A stretch of 64,000 bases of DNA from Rhodocollybia butyracea (taxonomy: Eukaryota > Basidiomycota > Agaricomycetes > Agaricales > Omphalotaceae), in contig JADNRY010000068.1 in the NCBI GenBank assembly GCA_015501585.1, forward strand, positions 124,001 through 188,000, in the 5' to 3' direction. Under the pieces are notes generated by a model. It searched no databases. It was given only the letters and a program-made list of their open reading frames with translations, and was not told the origin of the DNA. Every line of letters begins with the position of its first letter. Positions within the stretch are counted from its first letter, which is position 1. Below, in pieces: positions 23,100 to 33,673 of the stretch. Made by a program: the position numbers and the translations under genes.

Positions 23100-24278
23100 A
23101 TGACTGGGGTCCTCGCTGTGTTGAAGAACAAGATGGATAATGAGAGATTCATTGTCATCAAGGTCCTGGTGTCTACACTCGCCGGTATGCAGTATTTCTT
23201 CTGCTGGGTTCTAGACTAAAATGACTTTCTTCCTGACAGAACTGTTGTAAGCCGGGGGTAAAATGGCATGGGGGTGAGATCATCCGTCTAATCGGGACGA
23301 TAAACGAAGCGGAAGCCCTTTTTGAATTCCTGAAAGCTGAGGGCGTTGTTGAACCACTTCCTTCAGAGTTTTGGTGGGGTATAGCATAAATGGTTGACGC
23401 AATCCCTGCCCAAATGTATCTACGAACGATGAATATTTGTAACATAGTTCACTTCAATGCCTTTATCTTTTGTCGAATGATTTTTTGTTTCAAAAATATA
23501 CCAGTACCGCCCAAATTCAAACTGTAAGAAAAGATTTCTTTTTGTGTCACCTGTTTTTCATGTGATCCTTTCTGCTTTGACAATCTCTGTATGTTCGTCC
23601 TCTGCTGCTAAGCTTTTATTTTTCTAACCAGCCAACAATTTTTCTGTTCCCGTCAGGCTCAGTGTAAACAGCAAACGGTCTTTTGTTGCATTCCCGACGC
23701 ATTATGAAGTAAATTTTCCTTTCCCTCTATATATGAGCATGCTTATCCGTCTCTCTTATCAGAGCCTACTTCGTGTCCAACGAAAGTGAATCTGTGTGAT
23801 TGCTTAATTAAATGGAAATTTGATTGTTATTGACAAAGAGGCATATCCTGGTCAAAAATGTTCGAGAGTATTCAGGCAGAGATGTGATTCCGTTCCCTGG
23901 TATGTACCGTTGCATGCATTCCATTTTAGGTTTTCTAATCATGTATAGCTAAGTGTAGAGCTAAGGATCCTCTGAGTGGTTTGATACCTGAGCTCGCCAG
24001 ATGGCAATACCTCGTGCGCTATGTATGGCGATGCATTGTCTGAGTTTCAAGTCATCTGTCTGTATATATTTGAGACAATTGAAATAATTGTCAATGCCGC
24101 CTAGCGCCACCAATCGTAGATGATCTTGTTCGGACTATAGCAGTAGTAAACGCAAGCCACAACTCCCTTCTTGCCCTTCACTTTTGTCTGCCAACTGGAC
24201 ACTTTCTTTATATGGTTATATTAAGCCCTTTTTTTACATTCTGTCAGGACCTTCGCAACTTGAACCTGAACGCCCACT

Positions 24279-26517
24279 ATGCCTCCCCTAACTCCGAGAA
24301 AACGTCTGCATGAGCCAGAGCCTGCTTCTACTCCAATCCACAATCGCGCAATGACAATGCATGGCGCCACGTCGAGCCACTACGTTCTTGACTCTCCTCA
24401 CCGGGTCGCAGAAAAGGAGATGAGGGATAAATATGAAAAAATAGATATGAGAAATTTCTTGGATTTGTTACCAGAGGCCGAAGGTAGGCCGGCGGTAAAG
24501 TACGACGCTCTGGTGAATATCGCCAGATGAAAGCGGAAATGCAGCAGTATGCTCCGTTTGTACGTCGACTGTTTTTCGTGGAATCGTTGTGATATCTAAT
24601 ATTATGCAGATAACAGCTATGAAAGACTATCTTTCTCCGGAATGGGTGCTTATTAACACATCTAATCACTGTGACGCCTCCTCATTTTCGGCGAAATACT
24701 TTTCTTTGTCTGCGATTAAGCCGGATATTGGCTTGTACGAGGCATCGAAATACAACCCGGATTCCATGACTAACTCTGCCTCTGTGGAACTCTTTGGGGA
24801 GTTCAAAGTCAAAAAGCACGATGATCCTTTTCCTCCTGCCAAAACTCTTCCTGAGAGTGCTAAGGATACCCATGGCCAAATTACCCTCTATCTCAATGCT
24901 ATTCAGGCTGCGCAGCAAAGGACCTGTGTATTCCTGTTCTTTATACTCGGAGACCAGTGTCGTCTTTTTTGCCATTCGCACGCAGGCACGCAGTACACAG
25001 ATCCATTTAATCGTACTACCATGCCTTACCTTCACGAGTTCCTTTGGCGTCTGACTCACAGCAGCCCCGCTGATTGTGGCCATGATGTGACCATGGAACC
25101 TGTTCTTCCCTGCGATCCAATTTACGAAGAAGTCTCTCAGGTCTTGATGGCAGGCTTGCGAGGGAATCCGAACTTAAAAGCCTTGCATAAACGCTTTTAC
25201 GGGGAGGTGGATGTGGTTTATAGAGTAGTTGTCAACCTGTGTACCCTCTATGTCTACCAACCCTTCACCACCACACACTTGTACCCCGTAGGACAAGGCA
25301 CACGCTGCTTTGTAGCATTTGACCATGAGAGCCGGCGCCTCGTGCTTCTGAAAGACTTCTGGAGGAATTGGAAATATGACTCCGAATACGAAACCTGCAA
25401 GGCTCTGGAGTGCAAAGGGGTTTCTCATGTCCCTCATGCCCTGGCAGGAGAAGACATAGCTGGCCGTTTTCAGCAGACCAAAGTTCTCGGAATCAAACTT
25501 GTCCACTTCCGTCTAGTGCTTGACGTTGTCGGGGAGCCACTCACCAAGTGTATATCAACGCATCAGTTTGCGCAGATTATTTCTGATGCACTCCAAGGTA
25601 CAGTGAACCACGCCCTATCTTAGAACATATGTGTTAAATAATGACTATAGCTCATTACGAAGCATACCGCAAAGCGGGTGTGCTCCACAGAGATATTTCC
25701 TCCGGGAACATCATCTTCTTCAAAAGTCGCGGGTACCTTATTGACTGGGAACGTTTGATACAAGTCACTGGGATACCCCCGGCGGCGAGAACAACGGAAA
25801 GAACTGTGAGTTACCCTTCTTCTCCCTCTGTTTGAAGATCCTCAATATCCTGTCAGGGCACATGGCAATTCATGTCCATTAAACTTTTAGAGGACCCAGA
25901 TTCCCCCCACCAAGTTTGTGATGACCTTGAGTCGTTCTTTTATGTCATGTTGTTCATGGCCAACCGCTCCCTTGACCTCGATTCACATGCGGGCCTACCG
26001 AAACAATAAGTTCTCGTGGACTGGGGCTCTCAATGCCTTCAGAGAAGGAGCTACCGGCAAGAGAGACACCATCGGCCCCGGACGCATTCTTTGGGGCTGG
26101 AACACACTGCATTTCCAGAAACTCATAAATGAAATAGTCATTGCTGTTTGCGTCCTATATTGCCCCCCGGAAGACTTAAACGTCATGTTCAGTCCCGAGC
26201 TCCTCACTGCTGAGCGAAATTTGGAAAGCCATGAATATATGATTACTTGCTTTAGCAATGCTTTGAGGGATGAGTCATGGAGGGTGACTTCTCCTGACTG
26301 GGCTGAGCAGGAGATGGCTACCCAGTTTCAGAGTACCGAGGTTATATGCAAGAAGTTGAAGATCGGTGCAGAATATGAGCAGTTTGTTACCACCAGAACA
26401 GAGTACTATGACATTGACTCCAAGGAAGACTCCAAGGAAGCTAGTGGTCGCGCTGCACGCAAGGGGAGTACCAGATGCTTGCTCCTGCCTTTGGTGAAGC
26501 CAGATCCCTGGGGATAA
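24279..26517 (+). CDS. FunK1-type protein kinase (apparent frame breaks)
   Basis: FunK1 kinases are an eukaryotic-type kinase family expanded in multicellular basidiomycetes; their substrates are unknown. Visible kinase parts are the ATP-binding lysine in LVLLKDFWRNW, a Glu-containing helix, HRDISSGNIIFF as the catalytic loop, LIDWE in place of DFG (this family usually has an IDWD-like form), RTGTWQFMS formed across a splice, and DDLESFFYVML. Introns: 24560-24609, 25598-25650 and 25806-25856, all GT-AG. Two problems: the first exon is in another frame from MKAEMQQYAPF just before the first intron (near 24,520), and a frame change near 25,980-26,005 separates DDLESFFYVML from KFSWTGALNAF. Either it is a young pseudogene or these are unmodelled splice sites or sequence errors. 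A serine/acidic tail ends at 26,517. Confidence 0.75.
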
Positions 26518-26922
26518 TAACGATTTGGGTGGATGAAGAAGGATAGTGGGGAATGATCAGTGGTGTCGATGCTTACTGTGACTTCAGCCTCCCGCTTTAT
26601 CGTTCTGGAGATTATCTACATCTCCTACCACTTACGCTTCTCTTTTGCCTTCATTTTTGAACTCTTCATTTTAATTGTTTGCATTTTCTGTTCAATAAAT
26701 TGGAGAGACAACAGTTATATCATGTAGTTCTACTTTTTCTCTGATATTTCGGATTCGTGTCGTAGTACTATATATTCTGCAGCTTAAACAAAGGACTTAG
26801 ATGATACTATCCAGACCATTGTGAGATATCCGTGTTGGAAGATGACCTCTCGATTTACGATTTACGATTTACGATTCACGTTCATTTTCCGGCAAAATTC
26901 CGGCAATAATTAACATCGCTAG

Positions 26923-28488
26923 ATGAGTCATTTTAAGCAATGTCTGTATCTACCACAAGGTGAGTTCTCAGAGTTTCCTCCTCAGCGCTCAAACCTGAAA
27001 GCAAATAGAACAATGTATCAAAATTTGCCTTCATTTTCCCGACTCGCGAAATCTCACAAAAATTGTCTGCCTGCCAACTTCGAACTGTTTGGACCCAGTC
27101 GAAGTTGTACACTACCAGTCCTTCGAGATATAGTCAATATCATAAAAGACTGCAAGACTTTTTTTCCATCTCTCTCCCTTCAGCAACTCTTCAATCTGAC
27201 AACTATCGACCAACTCGATGCTCTTGTCGACTCGACTTTTACAATACCGTCCGCATCCAATAGTCGATTCTACCCAGACTCAACGTTTCAAATGACCCAA
27301 CTACACGAAACCGTCAGGATTCTTGCCACGGCGACCCGCGTTGAGGCCTCCCTTAATCGGCGCCTAAAGTACCACCACACCATCCCTTCTGATAACACTG
27401 CTCTACGCGCCCTTTGTAATTTGAAGACTCTGCGTGGGTGTATTAGTAGGAAAAGGATAGCCATAGAAAATGCTTTGTGGAAAGGCCTCGATGAATATCC
27501 GGAGGAGGCAGAGGCCAGGCTAAGAGTTTTGCTGGACTCGGTATGCGACATGCTGTTTCTCTCATCCCTTGTCTCAATTGTCCTAGTCATCCTACAGCCC
27601 TGAAATAATCACCTCCAAGTTTAGCCACGTTCAGCTCTCCGACTTTCGGACGCTTGGCGTTAACTGTTGGATCAATGACAAAGTTGTCAACTATTTTGTT
27701 GGCAAGTGGTGCACTGAATCTGGCACTACTCTTGGGCTCTCCTCATTTTTCGCTTCTAAGTGCCTTTTTATGTCAAATGACTTTGTTCCCCCGGAGGATG
27801 GAATCCTGACACAAACGGACGAGGAAATGATCTCTAAGTGGTGTCGTAAAACCATAGTAAGTGCTTTTTGTCCCAGGTGTTTGTATGAACTCTCAGTGTT
27901 TTCTGTAGCTATCGCAGGAGCTCAGGGACTGGGATAGTGTCTTCATTCCTATCAACGATAAGCACCATTGGTACTCTGCGCGTATCGATTTCCTTGACCA
28001 GCGAATCGATATCTATGACAGTTGGAAGCCTACATGTGTTAACAATCAAAAAAAACCACCGCTCCTTAGGAAGAACGCTAAGTTGATGATGGTACGTTTT
28101 CATTCCATTCATACTACTACACTCAAACGTTCAAGTGAACCATTAGCTTTTATTATGGGTTACAGAAGTCTTAGGTAGTATTCGAGGCCAAGACATCAAC
28201 CTCAAAAATAATGTGGACTGTGGGTGGATATTCGATCCCCACTTCGAGGTTTGTCTTAGACTTGCATCATAATTTCTGCCCGCATTCATCAATTCTCAGG
28301 TTCATTTCCAGCCTAACAGGTACGATTGTGGGGTTCACTTATTGTGGCATCTTCGACACATTTTGGAATTTCGCCAGGTCAATCTTGGGGACGATTGTCA
28401 GCCAAATCATCTCAAATTCACAGATAATATGGTAGGCAAACGTTTGAGGCTGGCACATGAGATGCTCTCAGATGCTGGTCTATCCTAG
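26923..28488 (+). CDS. Ulp1-like (C48) cysteine protease, apparently intact
   Basis: Five exons (26923-27540, 27587-27856, 27909-28091, 28147-28248, 28300-28488) with four GT-AG introns of 46-55 bp keep one frame for 453 residues. The C-terminal half has the full catalytic set of SUMO/NEDD8-type proteases: His316-Trp in DKHHWYSARID, Asp333 in IYDSW, Gln395 in FQPN and Cys401 in YDCGV. The N-terminal about 210 residues are an unknown helical domain shared with the decayed copy at 11.9-13.2 kb. Such proteases remove ubiquitin-like modifiers in the nucleus; Ulp1-type genes also ride in many DNA transposons. No inverted ends or transposase are linked to this copy, so host gene versus element cargo is open. 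Start chosen at the first ATG of the open frame. A GATTTAC microsatellite lies just upstream (26,850-26,878). Confidence 0.8.
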
Positions 28489-28670
28489 CAAGTACATATC
28501 TGTATATATGGCTGTACGGTGTTGCGTAAAAATAATCAAAGTGTATGTCTTGTGCAATAGATAGTAGCTGGCTTTTCACTTCAATTTATCTTGAGAGTGT
28601 CGCACTTCTCACAACATTTAGCTCACATTTTGATAATATGATGTTTGTCATGATACATAATCAAAGGTAT
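28489..28670. other. Short intergenic stretch
   Basis: No feature recognised between the protease gene and the minisatellite. Confidence 0.4.
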
Positions 28671-28674
28671 ACTT

Positions 28675-28885
28675 ATGAAGACCCCACTTCCCTGGGGCTT
28701 CTCGGGGATTCTCTACGACTTCCCTGGGACTTCTTGGGGCTTCTCTACAACTTCCCTGGGACTTCTTGGGGCTTCTCTACGACTTCCCTGGGACTTCTCG
28801 GGGCTTCTCTACGACTTCCCTGGGACTTCTCGGGGCTTCTCTATGGCTTCTCTACAACTTTACTAGGGCTTCCCTGGGAGACATA
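28675..28885 (+). repeat. Minisatellite (about 27-33 bp unit)
   Basis: Repeats of GGGGCTTCTCTACGACTTCC followed by CTGGGACTTCT with small length changes. Open frames here (repeating LGLLYDFPGTSW-like) are artefacts of the repeat. 28,890-29,260 has no recognised gene. Confidence 0.85.
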
Positions 28886-29255
28886 GATGACCTAATGTAC
28901 ATAGGATATCTGGAGAGACTAAAGAGCCACAGCAACATGAGGCCCACTTAAAGCAAACCCTACACTTCCTACAGGCACTTCAAAGATATAATAAAGAGAC
29001 ATAGGAATTGACCTCAAAACCTAGGGTGCCAAAGTAACTTGGGCACCTTGGATAGCCTCTGCACCATGAGGTGAACCTTGGAAAGCCTAGGTCAGAAGTG
29101 TTTTTCCTGATGACACACACACAGTTATTTGGTTATTTGGGTTTTCAGTCGGACATACGCGCACAACTTAGATGATAGTCTACACTACTTCAGTTCATAG
29201 AACTTACTAGACCTTGTCGCACTACGGTATCTCAGTTGTTTCACTACACTGGCTG

Positions 29256-29412
29256 GTGTATCATCTTACATTCAATATCTTAACTTTCTTAGGGGAATCT
29301 TTGACAACCCAACCTCGCTCCCTTTAAACAAATTGATAGTCTGGTTAGGCGCAGTCTTGTATTTGTTAGGTTGTTTTCTAGTGCCTTTCACATACCAGTA
29401 CAAACCAAGCCA
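29256..29412 (+). pseudogene. Small membrane-peptide coding remnant, copy 1
   Basis: A plus-strand frame reads YIQYLNFLRGIFDNPTSLP, then IVWLGAVLYLLGCF and PFTY. The same peptide with many substitutions occurs at 54.6-54.75 kb, and the reading frame is kept although the DNA has diverged, which suggests coding constraint in an ancestor. The hydrophobic core could cross a membrane once. The frame runs directly into the 165-bp satellite. Probably part of a repeated element; the protein is unknown to me. Confidence 0.45.
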
Positions 29413-29420
29413 ATTAGTGA

Positions 29421-30636
29421 GGTCACAGGTGTTCAAATTGACTGGGATTAATCCCCCGTGCAGTGGGTGCTGATTTCTGGTGTTTTGGGTGTATGAGATG
29501 ACGGTGAGAGGGTGCGAGTGACAAGGCCTACTTTGCCATGCCAAGATAGGAAATGACTGAGGATCCCTGGAATCAGTCATGGCGAGATCACAGGTGTTCA
29601 AATTGACTGGGATTAATCCCCCGTGCAGTGGGTGCCACTGATTTCTGGTGTTTTGGGTGTAAGAGAGGAGAGTGAGAGGGAGGGAGTGGCAACGCCAGCT
29701 TTGCCATGCCAAAATAGGAAATGACTGAAGATCCCTGGAATCAGTCACGGCAAGATCACAGGTGTTCAAATTGACTGGGATTAATCACCTGTGCAGTGGG
29801 TGCTGATTTCTGGTGTTTTGGGTGTAAGAGACGACAGTGAGAGGGTGCGAGTGGCAAGGCCTACTTTGCCATGCCAAGAGAGGAAATGACTGAGGATCCC
29901 TGGAATCAGTCATGGCAAGGTCACAGGTGTTCAAATTGACTGGGATTAATCCCCTGTGCAGTGGGTGCTGATTACTGGTGTTTTGGGTGTAAGAGACGAC
30001 AGTGAGAGGGTGCGAGTGGCAAGGCCTACTTTGCCATGCCAAGAGAGGAAATGACTGAGGATCCCTGGAATCAGTCATGGCAAGGTCACAGGTGTTCAAA
30101 TTGACTGGGATTAATCCCCTGTGCAGTGGGTGCTGATTACTGGTGTTTTGGGTGTAAGAGAGGACGGTGAGAGGGTGCGAGTGGCAAGGCCTACGTTGCC
30201 ATGCCAAGAGAGGAAATGACTGAGGATCCCTGGAATCAGTCATGGTGAGGTCACAGGTGTTCAAATTGACTGGGACTAATCCCCCATGCAGTGGGTGCTG
30301 ATTACTGGTGTTTTGGGTGTAAGAGAGGACAGTGAGAGGGTGCAAGTGGCAAGGCCTACTTTGCCATGCCAAGAGAGGAAATGACTGAGGATCCCTGGAA
30401 TCAGTCATGGCAAGGTCACCGGTGTCTAAATTGACTGGGATTAATCACCCGTGCAGTGGGTGCTGATTTCTGGTGTTTTGGGTGTAAGAGAGGACAGTGA
30501 GAGGGTGCAAGTGGCAAGGCCTACTTTGCCATCCCAAGAGAGGAAATGACTAAAGAGCCCTAGAATCAGTTCTGGCAAGGTCACAGGTGTGCAAATTGAC
30601 TGGGATTAATCCCCCGTGCAGTGGGTGCTGATTTCT
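29421..30636. repeat. Satellite, about 165-bp unit, 7-8 copies
   Basis: Units begin near 29,424, 29,586, 29,754, 29,921, 30,086, 30,251, 30,415 and 30,579 (GTGTTCAAATTGACTGGGAT). The last unit is cut off at 30,636 where an LTR-like end starts. Because 165 is a multiple of three, minus-strand frames of 165 and 207 codons stay open with a 55-residue repeat; there is no sign of a real protein. Confidence 0.9.
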
Positions 30637-30667
30637 TGTAACGGCTATGCCCTTACTGGTCTTAACG
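30637..30667 (+). repeat. Left piece of a Gypsy LTR (LTR A), split by the 13-kb element
   Basis: TGTAACGGC at 30,637 matches the start type of two other LTRs in the window (TGTAACGCC). It interrupts a satellite unit, as an insertion boundary would. The matching LTR end (GCGTTATA) lies 13.3 kb away at 43,952-43,959, after the composite element and about 150 bp before the gag start codon at 44,108. Confidence 0.5.
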
Positions 30668-30689
30668 CGCTGCATCACCCGATGCAGCT

Positions 30690-31260
30690 GTACTATTTAA
30701 GTTACAGTGGGCCAAAATTTAAGTGCGTATGGGATATTACCATACTGGGACTACTGGGGGAATTAAAATATGCCCTGTGATGATTGCATATTCTGTGGGA
30801 AAAAGGATATTACCATACTGGGACAGTACTGCCACTACTGGGGGGGGGTTAAAATATCCCCCCTAGTGATTGCATACTGCATATTGGCCTGCGTATTTGG
30901 GTGGGAATAGGATATTACCATACTGGGACAGTACTGCCACTACTGGGGGGATTAAAATAACCCCCCCTGGTGATTGTGTATTGCGTATTGGCCTGCGTAT
31001 TTGGGTGGGAATAGGAAATTACCATACTGGGACAGTACTGCCACTACTAGGGGGATTAAAATATCCCCTCTGGTGATTGCCTACTGCATATTGGCCTGTG
31101 TATTTAGAATATTGCCATCCTGGCACAGTACTGCCACTACTGGGGGGATTAAAATATCCCCCCCCCTTGGTGATTGTGTATTTGGGTGGGAATTGGATAT
31201 TACCATGCTGGGAGGAATTAAAACTCTGAATATGATATTTCCATACTGGGACTGCTGAGT
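30690..31260 (+). repeat. Left inverted end: about 105-bp tandem repeats
   Basis: The motif TACCATACTGGGACAGTACT with a nearby GGGGGGATTAAAATA and TTGGCCTGCGTATTTGGGTG recurs about five times. Small open frames in both directions reflect the repeat. The purine runs (up to nine G) resemble protein-binding or replication-sensitive sequence. Confidence 0.85.
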
Positions 31261-31531
31261 GAGTAGGCATTGGTTGGAAGTGAGCTAACTTTACCAACAA
31301 TGTCCCGGTATGATGGCCACACTTACAAGAGTTGAATTGGAATTCTCCATTTCATCCAAGTTGAATCGGTGCATTAAGATATTAACAAACTTATCAAAAC
31401 TACATATGCCTATTGAGTCAAGTCCTGACCACTGCGGCGACTACGAGTTCACCTCTGGGAGGGCGGTCCAGCTTCCTCACTTTCCCCCTCAACCTGGACA
31501 TGCTTACATTTTGCTTTTCCCATTGCTTTTT

Positions 31532-33650
31532 TCACTCCATGAGCAATGATACTATCCACACATACCAAACATCTCCCACAGCTAGGCGCCAGTCTCCCCA
31601 ATTTTCTGGATGATCAGCTTTGCATGTTCCGGTATGTGTATCATGACCCCACCAGAGGAGAGTGAGCATAATTAACAAAAGTCTATTGGCCCCTCCTTTG
31701 TCCCGAAGCTCATCCCAATTAAGGGATTCAGGACATATAAGCTTGCCCTTCTCAACATGACCCATTGGCTGAATTGAATGCCAATATGCCCACCACTCTT
31801 CACGCCATGCTGACCCATCTTCAGGACTCCAAACCTTCATCATCTTTTTCGGATTTCTACAGTTCTTAAACCATGCTGCAATCTGAACAGGTTGGAAAGT
31901 GAGAGGAATTTTTCCACAGCTCTCCTCTGTGCTCAAACTTCAGATAAAGCTTGAAGCAGTCCAACCATGTCTTATCCCAGTCAACACTACCCCTGAAAAC
32001 TGTATAGAACTTTTGAATCCAATCTGGAAGCTCTGTCAATGGCCATTCTTTCTCCAAAGATGCAACATCCTCTGATACTGCCTCTGCAGGTAAACCAACC
32101 TTTGCCCTTGGTCGAGGTTTTGGCTTTGGACAAGGTTTCACTGCAACTGAGCTACCTACTGAAGGAACACTGTTTGGGACCGAGCATGCTCTGAGGATAT
32201 GTCTGTCAAGGAAGCATTGGTGGGGACACCCGCAGATGCCGCAGAAGGAGCATCACTGGAAACTAGACCTGTCGAAAGGGAAATTACACCCACTAAGGGA
32301 GTGCCGTTCAGGGATGTTCCCTGCGATGGGGCACCATTTGTAACTAGACCCATCGAAAGAGAGACTACCCCTGCCAAGGAAGTACTGCGCAGAGATGTTC
32401 CCGCAGAAGGAGCATCAGTTGGAACTACCCCCGCCAAGGGAGTACTATCCAACGGGGTTAGGCCAACCAAAGGAGTACCGCTCGGGGTAATGCCCGCAGA
32501 AGGAGCATTGCTCAGAACTAGACCTGCGTAAAGAGAATCTACGCCCCCCAACAAAGTACTGCTCAGAGATATCCCTGTCAAACAAGCGCCCACTGGAACT
32601 AGACCAGGCGAAAGAGAAAGCCCGCCACCCAAAGGAGTACTGTTCAGAAATGTTTCCGCAGAAGGACCATCGTTCAGCACTCGACCCGTTGATACCATGG
32701 AGAGATGTTCCTGCAGAAGGAGCATTGCTCAAAACTAGATCTGTGGAAAGAGAAGGTATGCCTGCCAAGGGAGTACCATTCAGAGGTGTTTCCGCAGAAA
32801 GACTATCACAGTTGGGGACTACCTCCACCAAAGGCATACTGCTCACTGTTGAATGAGTATGTTCCGTGGGTACAGCGGCCAAAGGAGTACTGTCAGGGGA
32901 TGTGGTTGTCGAACAAGCATGATTAGAGGCCACCCCCACCAACGAGTTACCATTTGGGACAGCGCGCGCTGAAGGAGTAGTGCTCAGGATGTTTGAGACT
33001 GCACCCAAAGAAGCATTATTCAATGCTACGCCCACTGAAAGTGCATCACTCAGGACTGGCCTTGTCAAAAGGGACTGTTCGAGAGCTAATGAGCATGTCC
33101 TCCAAAAGCACTCCGTTGGCCAGCATGCCATGCTGGCCAACGGAGTGCTTTTGAAGGACATGCTCATTGAACAAGCATGATCGGGGGCTACGCCCGCCAA
33201 CAGAGGTATGGTTGGGGAAGGAGTATCATTAGGGACAACACTCGTTGGACATGGATGGACTTGAATGTGTGTCAAATCGGCCTTGTTAGACACTGGGGAA
33301 TGATGCCCATCTGATTCAGTGTCATTCAACAATAACAGTCCCTTGGGTATTGCGGGTGCACTTGTTTCGTTGGGAGAAGTGAGGGATCAACATTCCCGTT
33401 GCTCTCAGGAATTGGCCTGCAGAGCATAATTGTCGTAGCCATGCCAAAGTAGTCTTGGCAGGCATCGACAAGTTTCTGCAGTAGTGCAGATAAGCTCACA
33501 AGAGCCCTAAATGATATTAGAACCGCTTCGCTAAAGAAAAATAATGCTAATAGATACTCACAGGTAGTAGTCTGACCCCGTCTTTGTTCCTGGGTTTTCC
33601 CTCGCAAAATTGTACTCCTTTGTCTTTTGAGCATGGTGTTCATCAACCAT
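31532..33650 (-). pseudogene. Unrecognised basidiomycete gene with degenerate internal repeats
   Basis: Toward the C terminus (31.5-32.14 kb) pieces in shifting frames read LPDWIQKFYTVFRGSVDW, YLKFEHRG, AWFKNCRNPKKM, WREEWWAYWHSIQP and GANRLLLIMLTLLWWG. This order recalls a large family of orphan proteins common in mushroom genomes; function unknown. Upstream (32.16-33.33 kb) a Ser/Thr/Ala/Pro-rich stretch is built from a degenerate repeat (GVVPTDAPSAGTSL-like, alternating with LSTGLVSSDAPSA-like). Frames change between repeats, so either several introns or decay is present. It lies in the left half of the composite element, on the minus strand. Confidence 0.4.
33088..33168. repeat. 81-bp near-perfect palindrome
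   Basis: AATGAGCATGTCC on the left is mirrored by GGACATGCTCATT on the right, and the inner GTTGGCCAGCATG pairs with CATGCTGGCCAAC; one or two bases mismatch. It interrupts the repeat region of the unknown gene and looks like a recent inverted duplication of one repeat unit. Confidence 0.85.
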
Positions 33651-33673
33651 TGCTCTAACCTAGAGGAATAAAA

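Noticed and set aside
29272..30408. Two minus-strand proteins of 165 and 207 residues
   Set aside because: They are 55-residue translations of the satellite unit without independent support.
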